In this document: positions 16,246-25,608 of the stretch, piece after piece
How positions within the stretch are numbered: position 1 is the stretch's first letter
Layout of the letters: each line of letters starts with the position of its first letter
Source of the DNA: Vibrio pomeroyi
GTDB lineage: Bacteria > Pseudomonadota > Gammaproteobacteria > Enterobacterales > Vibrionaceae
Reading direction: 5' to 3'
Assembly (NCBI GenBank): GCA_041879425.1
Contig: CP090854.1
Span: forward strand, 868,001-932,000
Length of the DNA stretch: 64,000 nucleotides
Notes under the pieces: model-generated
Seen by the model: the letters and a program-made list of their open reading frames with translations, nothing else
Databases searched by the model: none
Told to the model about the DNA's origin: nothing
Translations under genes and position numbers: made by a program

Positions 16246-17469
16246 CTAGATTTTTTTGAAAATGATAGAGGTGTTGATACCACCAAAGGCAAAGTTATTG
16301 CTCATCAGATATTCAACATCCAATTCGCGACCAGAGCCGGTGATGTAATCAAGCTTGCCGCATTGCTCATCGACATTCTCAAGATTTAGGGTTGGGCTGA
16401 ACCAACCGCTGTGCATCATCTCTAGGCTGAGCCAAGCTTCAATTGCACCACACGCGCCAAGTGTGTGGCCAAAGTAACTCTTGAGAGAGCTAATAGGCAC
16501 TTCACCGAAGATATTCGCTGTTGCGTTACTCTCTGCAATATCGCCTTTTTCAGTCGCAGTACCGTGCGCAGAAACATAGCCAATCTTCTCAGCAGGAAGC
16601 TGTGCGTCTCTCAATGCTTTCTCCATACAGATTTGCATGGTTTCCATCTGAGGTTGGGTCACGTGGGCGGCATCGCAGTTGCTGGCAAAGCCTATGATCT
16701 CTGCGTAGATCTTGGCACCGCGAGCAACAGCATGTTCATACTCTTCAAGAATAAGCGTACCGGCACCTTCACCGATAACTAAGCCATCACGCTCGTTGTC
16801 GTATGGGCTAGGGGATTTCTTGGGTGTGTCGTTTTTTAAACTGGTAGCAAAAAGGGTATCGAAAACGGCAGACTCAGTTGGGCACAGCTCTTCACCACCA
16901 CCGGCAACCATCACGGTTTGGTAACCGTGCTTGATCGCTTCATAGGCGTAACCAATCGCTTGGCTTCCTGAAGTGCATGCACTGCTAGTGGGAATCACAC
17001 GGCCGCGCAGACCAAAGAACAGACCTACGTTTACCGCAGCGGTGTGTGGCATCATTTGAACGTAGGTGGTTGCTGTGATTGCTCGTGTTGACTTCTCATT
17101 CAGCATCACACCGAACGCGCCAACGGCATCAGTACTGCCAGTAGAAGAACCATAAGCGATACCAGTCTCACCATTGGTCAAAATGTCGTGGCCAATCAGC
17201 CCTGCTTGCTCCAATGCATTTTCTGTCGCAACGGTGGCTAGACGCGATACACGTCCCATACCACGCACTTGCTTACGCTTGTAGTGTTTAGGCAGTTGGA
17301 AGTCATCAATAGGCGCGGCAAGTTTCGTGTTGAGCCCATCATACTGCTCAAAGCTTGGCATATACTGGGTCGCATTTTCACAGGCTTTTAGTTTTGGTTC
17401 GATGTGCTGCCAGTCGTTACCAAAGGCAGTAACGCCAGACATACCAGTTACAACAACGCGGCGGGTCAT
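16246..17469 (-). CDS. APE beta-ketoacyl-ACP synthase (distal, FabF-like)
   Basis: A 407-residue condensing enzyme of the aryl-polyene pathway. The thiolase-fold triad is complete: Cys165 in PTSSACTSGSQ, His in VSAHGTATEKGD and His in KSYFGHTLGACGA. It should extend the ACP-bound aryl polyene chain with malonyl-ACP. It overlaps the ketoreductase gene by four bases (ATGA), showing translational coupling. In described APE clusters this last ketosynthase corresponds to ApeR or ApeO; which one cannot be decided by eye. Confidence 0.92.
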   Translation of the reverse strand: MTRRVVVTGMSGVTAFGNDWQHIEPKLKACENATQYMPSFEQYDGLNTKLAAPIDDFQLPKHYKRKQVRGMGRVSRLATVATENALEQAGLIGHDILTNGETGIAYGSSTGSTDAVGAFGVMLNEKSTRAITATTYVQMMPHTAAVNVGLFFGLRGRVIPTSSACTSGSQAIGYAYEAIKHGYQTVMVAGGGEELCPTESAVFDTLFATSLKNDTPKKSPSPYDNERDGLVIGEGAGTLILEEYEHAVARGAKIYAEIIGFASNCDAAHVTQPQMETMQICMEKALRDAQLPAEKIGYVSAHGTATEKGDIAESNATANIFGEVPISSLKSYFGHTLGACGAIEAWLSLEMMHSGWFSPTLNLENVDEQCGKLDYITGSGRELDVEYLMSNNFAFGGINTSIIFKKI

Positions 17470-18191
17470 ACTAAGCCTCCATTAACTGAAATCACTTGGC
17501 GAGTTACGTAGCCTGCAATATCAGACATTAGATAGCTGACTAGGCCTGCCACTTCTTCTGGTTCACCCATGCGGCGTAGTGGTACTTGAGGAAGCGCATG
17601 ATCTTTCACGTGCTCATCAACCATGCCGGTATCGATTAAGCCAGGAGCCACACAGTTTACGGTGATCTTGCGTTTTGCGAGTTCTAAAGCAAGAGACTTA
17701 GTTGCGCCAATCACACCAGCTTTTGCCGCCGCATAGTTAGTTTGACCACGGTTACCCATAATTCCTGATACAGACGCCAGCGTGACGATTCGACCACCTT
17801 TACGCTTTTGAACCATAGGCATCACACAAGGGTGAAGTACGTTGTAGAAGCTATCTAGGTTGGTATGGACCACGCCATCCCACTCTTCTTCCGTCATTGC
17901 TGGGAATGCGGTGTCACGAGTAATACCCGCGTTGTTTACCACACCGTAGTAAGCGCCATGTTCAGCAATATCAGACTCAAGCTTTTCGCGACATTCGCAG
18001 CGGTTGCTGATATCAAATTGGATAAGACGCCCTGCGCCACCTTGTTCGGTGATCGATTGTAGAGTCTCTTCAGCGCCTTGCTTGTCACCCATGTAATGAA
18101 CGGCGATTTCAAATCCGTCTTTCGCGAGTTGAATAGCGATCGCTTTACCAATGCCTTTGCTGGCACCAGTGACTAAAACCTGACGGGTCAT
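17466..18191 (-). CDS. APE 3-ketoacyl-ACP reductase (FabG-like SDR)
   Basis: NADPH-dependent reductase of the 3-keto group in each polyene elongation cycle. The 241-residue protein has the SDR cofactor motif TGASKGIG (residues 9-16), NNAGI, an active-site Ser in LASVSG (S140/S142), and Tyr153-Lys157 in NYAAAKAG. It overlaps its neighbours by four bases on both sides. It corresponds to ApeQ in published APE nomenclature. Being inside the APE operon argues for a dedicated role rather than primary fatty-acid synthesis. Confidence 0.93.
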   Translation of the reverse strand: MTRQVLVTGASKGIGKAIAIQLAKDGFEIAVHYMGDKQGAEETLQSITEQGGAGRLIQFDISNRCECREKLESDIAEHGAYYGVVNNAGITRDTAFPAMTEEEWDGVVHTNLDSFYNVLHPCVMPMVQKRKGGRIVTLASVSGIMGNRGQTNYAAAKAGVIGATKSLALELAKRKITVNCVAPGLIDTGMVDEHVKDHALPQVPLRRMGEPEEVAGLVSYLMSDIAGYVTRQVISVNGGLV

Positions 18192-18652
18192 GATGGGCTC
18201 CTAGTTTTCATTTCTTGTAATTTTTGTTCGGTTGGCACGTAGACGTTGAGTTGGCATTGAGCCACCAACTCGCCTTGGTCTTCGACTCTTGCGGTAAACA
18301 CGGCCATACCGCTGTCTTCCATAAGCTGTTCGGCGTAGATATCAAGCGTCTGACCTTGAGTGAATTCATCACACAATGATTTATATCGACGAGAGCCAAG
18401 CAGGAATCCGATTGGAGGAGTGGTACCGTTTTTGAGTGCATGGTATCCAGACCATGCCGCTACAGATTGCGCCATAAACTCGATGCCAACATAAGCTGGG
18501 ACCGTTTGAGATTCGGCGTCAAAGAACAGATTATGGTCACCAATATCGACCTGACAGTGGATCGACAACGCCTCTACGCTGATAGCACGATCGATTAATA
18601 TCATCGGATCATCGTGAGGGAGGAGTTGGTCTACAGAAGGGATATCAGTCAT
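18188..18652 (-). CDS. APE hotdog-fold dehydratase (ApeP family)
   Basis: A 154-residue FabA/FabZ-type hotdog protein with LLPHDDPMILIDRA at residues 10-23, which holds the usual His of the family, and GIEFMAQSVAAWSGYHA on the central helix. It should dehydrate 3-hydroxyacyl-ACP to the enoyl form; with no enoyl reductase in the cluster, the conjugated double bonds are kept. Published work on APEs describes a heterodimer of two dehydratases (ApeI with ApeP); the second is the 120-residue protein at 27378-27740. Its 4-base and 8-base overlaps with its neighbours indicate tight coupling. Confidence 0.85.
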   Translation of the reverse strand: MTDIPSVDQLLPHDDPMILIDRAISVEALSIHCQVDIGDHNLFFDAESQTVPAYVGIEFMAQSVAAWSGYHALKNGTTPPIGFLLGSRRYKSLCDEFTQGQTLDIYAEQLMEDSGMAVFTARVEDQGELVAQCQLNVYVPTEQKLQEMKTRSPS

Positions 18653-19844
18653 TTACTACACCAAAAATCAGGCTAATGTTGTTGCCACCAAAAGCAAACG
18701 AGTTGCTTAAGATGTTCTTTACTTTAAGTTTCTGCGCACAGTTTACCAAATCAATCTCAATATCTTCAGCTTTATCCTGACATTTTTGTAAGGGAAGCGG
18801 TAAGTCATATTTCAGAATATGCCACGCAATTGCAGCCTCAATCGCACTTGCTGCTCCTAGAGTATGCCCGGTGAGCGGCTTGGTTGAGCTAACGGGAACC
18901 TTGTTTGCAAAAATACGATGAATGGCTTTGCTTTCCATTGAATCATTGAGTGGTGTCGCAGTGCCGTGAGCATTAATGTAACCGATGTCTTCTGCTTGTA
19001 AGTTAGCAGAATTTAACGCTTTTCTCATGGCTTGCTCAGCGCCATTCCCTTCAGGATGAGGTGCTGAAATATGGTGTGCATCAGAGCTATCACCACAGCC
19101 TAATAAGGCAATATATGGTGAGTTTGGGGTTGGACTTGTTGGCGCAAGCTTTGTTTTACTGAGCAACATAAACGCCGCTGCCTCACCAATATTGATGCCA
19201 TCTCGAGTGGCACTAAATGGCTTACAATGTGTGGTTGAAAGTGCTTCAAGACCATGAAAGCCATTGAGCGTCAGCTTACACAGTGTATCAACACCGCCAA
19301 CCAACACAGCATCAGCCATGCCTGAATCTAATAAACGTTGGGCAGTGAGAAATACACGACCACTCGATGAGCAGGCGGTCGAGATCGCGTAGCTTGGCCC
19401 GGTTAATGATAAATATTGGCTAACGAATTCAGAGGCATTGCCTAACTCTTGTTTTGAGTAGTGGTAATGCTCAGGAAATTCACCGTGTGCCAGTTTATGT
19501 TTGAATGCTGCCTCGCCGTCCGAAATTCCAGAAGTACTGGTGCCAATTACCACTGCAATTCTATCTGCGCCAAATTGAGATTTTGCTTGTTCGATAGAGT
19601 CTTCAATTTGGTTTAGAGCCGACAGTGCCAATTGATTGTTGCGAGTGACGTATTGCGCTTGAGCTGGTGGAATCTCTGGTAGCTCACTTACGATTTTACC
19701 AACGACAGTGTGCTTGCCATCGTTCAGCATATCGCTCACTTCAACCATGTTTGATTCACGTTCGTCTTTGAGACATTCATGAATGTCAGTAATACTTGAG
19801 CCTAACGCTGAGTGGAAACCACAGTCTTGGATATAAATAGGCAT
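18645..19844 (-). CDS. APE beta-ketoacyl-ACP synthase (second KS)
   Basis: A 399-residue ketosynthase with a complete catalytic triad: Cys158 in AISTACSSSGRVF, His in INAHGTATPLND and His in KPLTGHTLGAASA. Together with the KS at 16246-17469 and the chain-length factor at 31185-31949 it provides the condensing activities of the aryl-polyene pathway. One of the two KS proteins probably pairs with the chain-length factor, as in type II polyketide synthases. It lies 5 bp after the DUF3261 lipoprotein gene and overlaps the dehydratase gene by 8 bp. Confidence 0.9.
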   Translation of the reverse strand: MPIYIQDCGFHSALGSSITDIHECLKDERESNMVEVSDMLNDGKHTVVGKIVSELPEIPPAQAQYVTRNNQLALSALNQIEDSIEQAKSQFGADRIAVVIGTSTSGISDGEAAFKHKLAHGEFPEHYHYSKQELGNASEFVSQYLSLTGPSYAISTACSSSGRVFLTAQRLLDSGMADAVLVGGVDTLCKLTLNGFHGLEALSTTHCKPFSATRDGINIGEAAAFMLLSKTKLAPTSPTPNSPYIALLGCGDSSDAHHISAPHPEGNGAEQAMRKALNSANLQAEDIGYINAHGTATPLNDSMESKAIHRIFANKVPVSSTKPLTGHTLGAASAIEAAIAWHILKYDLPLPLQKCQDKAEDIEIDLVNCAQKLKVKNILSNSFAFGGNNISLIFGVVND

Positions 19845-19849
19845 AGTGT

Positions 19850-20473
19850 TTAGCTCTTACTTGGGTTATCGACAATCGTTGAGTTCAACGTTTGTATGGT
19901 GATGGTGTAGCCTTGGGTCAAATGTTTGAAGACGATATTGCTTGCTGTTTTGTGTGTACCAGGCTCTGCTTGGTAATCAATTTGAATGATTGCCTGCTGG
20001 TTGTCATCAAACACGGTGCGGCTGTTGTCTGTGTCGACCAAGTGCCAGCCGATAATTTGCAGAGGCTGAGCCCACGCTTCTGCAGGCCACAAGGTGAGCA
20101 TTAAATTAAATAACACCTGTTCGGGCTGCGGCAGTGTAGCCCCAAGGCCAGATAGCACTTGTGTTTCAATAGTTTGGTTTTGGTATTGCAGCGATAAGAT
20201 ACGAGTACCCCAAGAAGAGAAGCCCGCCAAAATGACCTTATCAGGAGTGACTTCAACTTGAACGGGCAACTGCTGGGTATCGTCTTGCCAAGTTGCGCTG
20301 ATCAACTGACTTGCCATCAATGAGTATCCAAGATCTGCAGGCAGAGGTAAGGCTAATTCTGTCTCTTGATCGATTGCGACACTTGCACCTGTCGGTTGTT
20401 GAGAAACCAATGAACAGGCGTTGAGTAGTAACCCTAGCACGACGGTGAGTGCTATCTTGATTGTGTTGTTCAT
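19850..20473 (-). CDS. DUF3261 lipoprotein of the APE cluster
   Basis: A 207-residue lipoprotein; the signal MNNTIKIALTVVLGLLLNAC gives Cys20. I use the ATG at 20473 because it overlaps the MMPL gene stop as ATGA, and a longer in-frame start at 20545 would precede the signal peptide. The mature part has alternating beta strands (VEVTPDKVILAGFSSWGTRILSLQYQ is one stretch; conserved Trp/Leu features) and fits the DUF3261 family regularly found in APE clusters, thought to help place the product at the outer membrane. Exact role unknown. Confidence 0.82.
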   Translation of the reverse strand: MNNTIKIALTVVLGLLLNACSLVSQQPTGASVAIDQETELALPLPADLGYSLMASQLISATWQDDTQQLPVQVEVTPDKVILAGFSSWGTRILSLQYQNQTIETQVLSGLGATLPQPEQVLFNLMLTLWPAEAWAQPLQIIGWHLVDTDNSRTVFDDNQQAIIQIDYQAEPGTHKTASNIVFKHLTQGYTITIQTLNSTIVDNPSKS

Positions 20474-22842
20474 CTGAAGGCCTCGCGAGGTTTGGTTTTT
20501 TCTGTGGCTTGTTCGCTGTTGATTGAGAGTGGAGAAAGCAGCCACGCTACAAAAATACCGGTTAGCACAGTAATACCGAAGCTATGAATAGCGTGAGTCT
20601 GGCTCAGCGACAGTAAACCGAATGAAAGCAATGTTGTAAGGCCAGATAAGGTGATCGCTAATAAGGTGCTCAGTGACTTCTTCTGTTCAGCAAAGAACAG
20701 GGTGTAGTCGATACCAATCCCTAAAATCAGAATTAAGCCAAGCAGATTAAATAGGTTCAATGTTGAGCCTAAAACGCCAGTCACCGCTAACCCCGCTACA
20801 CCTGCAATAAGAGATGGCAGAAGCATTAATAGGCTTTGTTTCACGCCATATCGCCATCCTAGCACCATGCCAATAGCAGCGAAGGCAATCAATAACAGTT
20901 CGGTAATTTTGACGCGGTACTCAGCAAAAAGAGAGGAGATTTCATCTGCTTTATTGAGGTATTTCACACCTTGTTGCTGAGTAAAGTCGGACTCTAACCA
21001 CTGTGAGAACAGCGCGGTGTTAGTGACGTCTTTGATCATGATAACTGATGCTGCTTGGTTATTGATTGGTTTTAACCAAAGCGGGCGAATAGGCTCTGAT
21101 ACAGGCGATGATAGAAACTCATCGAGCGTGATCGGACTGTATTTAGGAAGCTCTGGGAAGCTCGGCCAGCCAAGCGTAGTTTGTAACGTGGCGCTTTGAC
21201 TATCATAAAGTTGCTTAACTAGCTGATAGTTATGGTGTTGTTCTTGCTCACTTGGCAGGTGTTGATTGACGCTGCGATAGCCTGAGATAGCTTGCTGAGC
21301 GACTAAGTTATCAAGATTAGAGCTGATCAATGCTAACTTATTGAGCAACGCTTGGTTGCTTTCGGCAGTAACTAGCAGCATGTTCTGAGCACTACCTAAA
21401 CCAGATATCTCAGAGATGGCTTGCTCTTGTTGTTTTAGCTCGTCAGGCATTGCTTGAAGTTGCCTGATATCGTCGTCGTAACGAACTTGGCTGATTGAAA
21501 CCACGCTAATAACAGTAACAACGAGCGGCAAGCCTATTTTGAACTTAGGTTTACTCCATAAGTTTAGCCATGTGTGCCAAATGCCGACCAGAGGAAGTGC
21601 TCGCTCTTGGCTCGGTTTAGAGGCCAACACGGGGTACCAACACACCACGCTAGCGTAGGCGGCGATAAGCCCGATCGATGAAAACAGAGCGAGTTGCTGT
21701 AAGCCTGGGAAGGGCGCAACCAGAAGCCCTAGATATCCGATCAAGCTGGTGATTAAACCTAGAGTGATCGCAATGAAGATGTGTTTTAGGCCTTTATCAC
21801 TCTGCCACTGGCTTCCTGCTGCCAAACGGTCAGTGAGATAGTGAAATGAGTAATCGATGGATACACCAATCAAACTTGCCCCAAACACCAAGCTAAATAG
21901 ATGTACCTTACCGAAGATGGCGACTGTGCTCGCCAGTGCGACCAATAACCCCGTGCTAATCGAGAGTAAAGACAAGGCAAGTGGCAGTGCGCTACGAAAC
22001 GTCAGCCATACTAATAGAATCACGCCCGCCAATGAGCCTAAGCCAATGGTGCTGATTTCAGATTTCGCACTTTGAGTACCGTAATTTGCGTAGAAAACCA
22101 CACCAGTGTGCTGAACTTTGACGTCAAACTGCTTCTCAATTTCTCGCTCTAAAGTATCTAATGCTGGAAGTTGTTCTTGAATCGCTAAGCTATAAGGAGA
22201 GCCAGCTAACGTCGCGGTAACAAGAATGTGTGATTGATCTTGTGATTGTGCGGTTAGATAACCTTCTTTAATCCCAAAGTTACTCGAACGGGTGCCAACC
22301 TCGCTTATATAGTCACGAAATAACAGGAACGGGTCTAAGGTTAACTCAGTCGCTGTCACGCCTGAAAAAGGGTTGTATAAGGATTGAATCACATATTGAG
22401 CACGCGATTCTGGTGTATGAGTTAATGTTTCTTTCTGTTGTTCGGTCAGCAGTTGAGCGCGATGACGAAAATAGAAGTCACTCCATTGGCTTTGTGTGCT
22501 GGCGTTGATCTTGCCTTGAACATGTTTGAAAAGAACTGAACTGTCAGAAAAGGCGTCTTGATTGAGCGATTTCTCAAAGGCTTGGGTTGCTGCCATGGTG
22601 TTCGTGATGTCGGAGCCGCTCAAGATGAACACCACTTGCTCACTCATCGAATTGGAAATCTGCTGAAAAGCTTGTTCAACTATAGGGTCTTGCTGGTTCT
22701 CTGGCAGCAATTTCATGATGTTGCTTTCGATTGGCACTGAAGAAGAAAAAGCGAACTGTTTGATCAACAGTCCGCTAAAAAGCACCACGATAACTAGCCA
22801 AACAAGGGCAAGCTTAGAGTTGAAATTGTTGCGCTTCGGCAT
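20470..22842 (-). CDS. MMPL/RND-family exporter of the APE cluster
   Basis: A 790-residue inner-membrane protein with the two-fold RND layout: one N-terminal transmembrane helix, a periplasmic domain (about 40-250), a cluster of helices from STIGLGSLAGVILLVWLTF, a second periplasmic domain (about 440-630), and a second helix cluster containing LGLILILGIGIDYTLFFAEQ. The paired VSIDYSFHYL and IGIDYTLFFAE motifs are the charged helices of the proton-coupled family. It probably extracts or moves the aryl-polyene lipid towards the outer membrane together with the LolA-like protein. It overlaps the LolA-like gene by 29 bases. Confidence 0.9.
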   Translation of the reverse strand: MPKRNNFNSKLALVWLVIVVLFSGLLIKQFAFSSSVPIESNIMKLLPENQQDPIVEQAFQQISNSMSEQVVFILSGSDITNTMAATQAFEKSLNQDAFSDSSVLFKHVQGKINASTQSQWSDFYFRHRAQLLTEQQKETLTHTPESRAQYVIQSLYNPFSGVTATELTLDPFLLFRDYISEVGTRSSNFGIKEGYLTAQSQDQSHILVTATLAGSPYSLAIQEQLPALDTLEREIEKQFDVKVQHTGVVFYANYGTQSAKSEISTIGLGSLAGVILLVWLTFRSALPLALSLLSISTGLLVALASTVAIFGKVHLFSLVFGASLIGVSIDYSFHYLTDRLAAGSQWQSDKGLKHIFIAITLGLITSLIGYLGLLVAPFPGLQQLALFSSIGLIAAYASVVCWYPVLASKPSQERALPLVGIWHTWLNLWSKPKFKIGLPLVVTVISVVSISQVRYDDDIRQLQAMPDELKQQEQAISEISGLGSAQNMLLVTAESNQALLNKLALISSNLDNLVAQQAISGYRSVNQHLPSEQEQHHNYQLVKQLYDSQSATLQTTLGWPSFPELPKYSPITLDEFLSSPVSEPIRPLWLKPINNQAASVIMIKDVTNTALFSQWLESDFTQQQGVKYLNKADEISSLFAEYRVKITELLLIAFAAIGMVLGWRYGVKQSLLMLLPSLIAGVAGLAVTGVLGSTLNLFNLLGLILILGIGIDYTLFFAEQKKSLSTLLAITLSGLTTLLSFGLLSLSQTHAIHSFGITVLTGIFVAWLLSPLSINSEQATEKTKPREAFR

Positions 22843-23500
22843 CTGACAATACTTCCGGTTGATGGCTTAGCTGGCTGAATTCGATCACCGTGCTGTCACC
22901 ACGAATCTCTTTTAACTCAATGCGCTCAATATCACTGTTGCCTTGCAGCGTGATGGCTTCAAATACCGCATTCATTGGTGCACTTTTTGGCGTTAGGATA
23001 AGTGTCCATGAATTGTTGCCTGTATTCTCGTCTGAGCTTTGTATTGTTGCAGGCTCGAATGACAGTGAGAACTGCTCTTGAAGCTTTTGTGTATCACCGT
23101 GGAACACCGATAGGAAAATATGGCTGAAATAAAACGCCATTGGGTTTTCTTTATCTGTGATGATTTTAGCGGGTTGATCAGCAAATCTTTGGCTCAGTTT
23201 GTTATCTGTAAGCACTAAGTTCACCGGAAACGGTGTGGTTTGCGTCCAAAGTAGGCCACTTGATTTGTCTAACAGGAATGTACCTTGAGACGTCAAAGGT
23301 TGGGCGAACATTTCCATGTTGCGTGTTTGAGTAAACTCGCCACGGACAATACTATTTGCGCTTAACACCGTTTGCAGCTCTGAAATAGAACCGACGGGGG
23401 CTGTGTTCTGATTAGCAGTAGCAAGGCCACTCGCCATCATCGCAGCGAGTCCTAACAGCAAGACGCTAATGTGTTTACGACTGCGTTTAAACAGACTCAT
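22814..23500 (-). CDS. LolA-like periplasmic lipid carrier of the APE cluster
   Basis: A 228-residue exported protein with a signal peptide to about residue 29 (ATA-NQ). The mature part follows the LolA plan: IVRGEFTQTRNMEMFAQPL, SQGTFLLDKSSGLLWTQTTPFP and later alternating strands forming an open barrel with a hydrophobic cavity. APE clusters encode a LolA homologue beside the MMPL exporter; it probably ferries the lipidated polyene across the periplasm rather than lipoproteins. It overlaps both neighbours (14 and 29 bases). Confidence 0.9.
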   Translation of the reverse strand: MSLFKRSRKHISVLLLGLAAMMASGLATANQNTAPVGSISELQTVLSANSIVRGEFTQTRNMEMFAQPLTSQGTFLLDKSSGLLWTQTTPFPVNLVLTDNKLSQRFADQPAKIITDKENPMAFYFSHIFLSVFHGDTQKLQEQFSLSFEPATIQSSDENTGNNSWTLILTPKSAPMNAVFEAITLQGNSDIERIELKEIRGDSTVIEFSQLSHQPEVLSDAEAQQFQL

Positions 23501-23990
23501 GATTCACCTGTTGTGGGTTAGAGGCTTGGGATTGATGATCAGTTGTTAGAGGTAAGCACCCGAATTGGTGCCAGTGCTCGACTTTATCGGTAAACACTTT
23601 CGGTGAAGCGAAACACATCTCTTGCTCTTCAATGGTCACGGCAACCTGCATTGTATGAGCACGTGTCATGCGAGCGCCTGTGTTGGCATCGTGAATTTCG
23701 TAATCAACGCGTAGGCGGTTTTCCCATTCTGTGAGCTTCGCCGTTACTTTAATCTTGTGATTAAACGGTATCGCTTTGATGTACTTCACCCGCGTGTCGA
23801 TGATAGGCCACATGTAGCCAGAATCCTTCATCTCATGATAGTTGTACTCAATCTTATCCATCATGATGCGTCTTACTTCTTCAAAAAATCGGAAGTAGTT
23901 GCCGTGATAGATCACGCCCATCGGGTCGGCATCTTGGAATGAGGTGATAAGTGTCACCTCAGATTGTAGTGGATGAAGGATTTCAGACAT
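23487..23990 (-). CDS. Acyl-CoA/ACP thioesterase (4HBT hotdog)
   Basis: A 167-residue hotdog protein. Near the N-terminus it has the 4-hydroxybenzoyl-CoA-type signature DADPMGVIYHGNYFRFFEEVRR, with the catalytic-type Asp before MGVIYHGNY. It probably releases or proofreads acyl chains of the aryl-polyene pathway. It follows the ammonia-lyase gene by 73 bp and overlaps the LolA-like gene. The chain preference cannot be read from the sequence. Confidence 0.87.
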   Translation of the reverse strand: MSEILHPLQSEVTLITSFQDADPMGVIYHGNYFRFFEEVRRIMMDKIEYNYHEMKDSGYMWPIIDTRVKYIKAIPFNHKIKVTAKLTEWENRLRVDYEIHDANTGARMTRAHTMQVAVTIEEQEMCFASPKVFTDKVEHWHQFGCLPLTTDHQSQASNPQQVNHESV

Positions 23991-24063
23991 AAATCGCTCT
24001 CAACAATATTGCGTAAAGGGGCAGCTACTTTGTGAAGTTAACTACTCTATGAGTAAAGTTCTT

Positions 24064-25608
24064 TTAGTAAAGTGACCAGTGCTGATTTTGAATACGAGAA
24101 ATAAAGTGGCGTAGATCGCCTTCCAGCGGGCGGTCTTCGACAATAAACTCAAACTCTTTCAGTACTTCGTCGCGAATGTGCTTGAGATTCTCACTCATGT
24201 GGTGCTCATCAAGCTCATTGTGGCGTTTACGAAGCTCAAGCGCTTGCGTACCTGCCAGAAGTGAAGCTGCCGCTACTTGTTCGGTTAGCTCTAGAACGCG
24301 TAAACAGTCACGAGCTGCAATAGTACCCATGCTCACTTTGTCTTGGTTGTGACACTCAGTTGAGCGAGAGAATACGCTTGCAGGCATGGTGTGTTTCAAT
24401 GCTTCTGCTGTCCAAGCTGACACGCCGATTTGTACCGCTTTAAAGCCGTGGTTGATTGGCTTACGCTCACCTTCAGCACCCGTTAGGTTAAATGGCAGGC
24501 CGTTATTGAACTTGTAGTCCATTAGCTGCGCCATTTGGCGATCAAGCAGGTCTGCAAGGTTGGCTACGGCGGTTTTTAGCGTATCCATCGCCATTGCGAT
24601 ATGACCACCGTAGAAGTGTCCACCGTGCAATACGCGCTCGTTATCGCCGTCGATAATTGGGTTGTCGTTAGCACTGTTTAGCTCGTTCTCGATCATTTGG
24701 CGGAGCCAAGGCAGAGAGTCTTGAACCACACCGATAACATGTGGAGCACAGCGCAAAGAGTAACGATCTTGTAGGCGGTCACTGTTACGTGGTGGGCGAT
24801 CCGCTTGTAAGTCATCACGCAGCCATGCTGCAACTTGTTGTTGACCTGGATGAGGTTTCACTGCGAACAGCGCTTCATCGAAGTGGAAGTCATTGCCGTG
24901 CATACCGACCGATACCATAGCCGTGATCTTAGTTGATAGTTGAGCTAGGTATTCCGCGCGTTTATAAGCGATACAAGCTAATGCCGTCATTACAGATGTA
25001 CCATTCATCAATGCCAGGCCTTCTTTCGGCTTAAGCTTGATAGGGCTGATGCCTAGCTCTTTGTAGACGTCATTGGTTGGGCGCACTTCACCTTTGTAGA
25101 TGACATCACGCTCACCAATTAACGCGGCTGCTAAGTAAGACAGAGGTGTTAAGTCGCCACTGGCTCCCACCGATCCTTCTTGAGGAATACGCGGTGAGAT
25201 GTCTTGGTTGATCAGGGTAACGATCTGGTTAAGTAGATCGTGAGTCACACCAGATACGCCTTGTGATAACGAACACAGGCGCGTTGCTAATACTGCGCGC
25301 GCTTGCTCGTGAGACAGTATTTCACCCAAGCCACAACCGTGGAAGCGCGTTAGATGCAGGGGCAGTTCATCGACAAGGCTTGGCGGAATCGCAACCGTAC
25401 AAGAGTCACCGTAACCCGTCGTTACGCCGTAAATTACGCCTTCTTCTTTCAGTAGGCGTTCTAAGAAAGCGACACCACGGTCGATCTTAGATGTGAATGC
25501 TTCACTTGAGTTCATCGAGGCTTTAGCGCCTTGTGAGATAGCGACAACGTCCTCAATCGTGAGGCGTTCGGCACCAAAGGTGATGCTATTTGGATTCTTT
25601 TTCGTCAT
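24064..25608 (-). CDS. HAL/PAL/TAL-family aromatic amino-acid ammonia-lyase
   Basis: A 514-residue lyase. The MIO cofactor triad is Ala149-Ser150-Gly151 in GSVGASGDLTPL, and VTTGYGDS (near residue 62) carries the catalytic Tyr loop. In the substrate-selectivity loop (LHLTRFHGCG) residues 89-90 are Phe-His; tyrosine lyases have His-Leu, phenylalanine lyases Phe-Leu, and histidine lyases Ser-His at this place. APE members of the family make the aryl starter (a cinnamate- or coumarate-type acid) from Tyr or Phe. No hut genes are nearby, so histidine degradation is unlikely. It overlaps the upstream GT2-acyltransferase gene by 23 bases. Confidence 0.9.
   Translation of the reverse strand: MTKKNPNSITFGAERLTIEDVVAISQGAKASMNSSEAFTSKIDRGVAFLERLLKEEGVIYGVTTGYGDSCTVAIPPSLVDELPLHLTRFHGCGLGEILSHEQARAVLATRLCSLSQGVSGVTHDLLNQIVTLINQDISPRIPQEGSVGASGDLTPLSYLAAALIGERDVIYKGEVRPTNDVYKELGISPIKLKPKEGLALMNGTSVMTALACIAYKRAEYLAQLSTKITAMVSVGMHGNDFHFDEALFAVKPHPGQQQVAAWLRDDLQADRPPRNSDRLQDRYSLRCAPHVIGVVQDSLPWLRQMIENELNSANDNPIIDGDNERVLHGGHFYGGHIAMAMDTLKTAVANLADLLDRQMAQLMDYKFNNGLPFNLTGAEGERKPINHGFKAVQIGVSAWTAEALKHTMPASVFSRSTECHNQDKVSMGTIAARDCLRVLELTEQVAAASLLAGTQALELRKRHNELDEHHMSENLKHIRDEVLKEFEFIVEDRPLEGDLRHFISRIQNQHWSLY

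Noticed and set aside
24064..25608. Histidine utilisation (hutH) as function of the ammonia-lyase
   Set aside because: No other hut genes are nearby, the enzyme is embedded in the APE operon with overlapping neighbours, and Ser of the histidine-type Ser-His pair is replaced by Phe.
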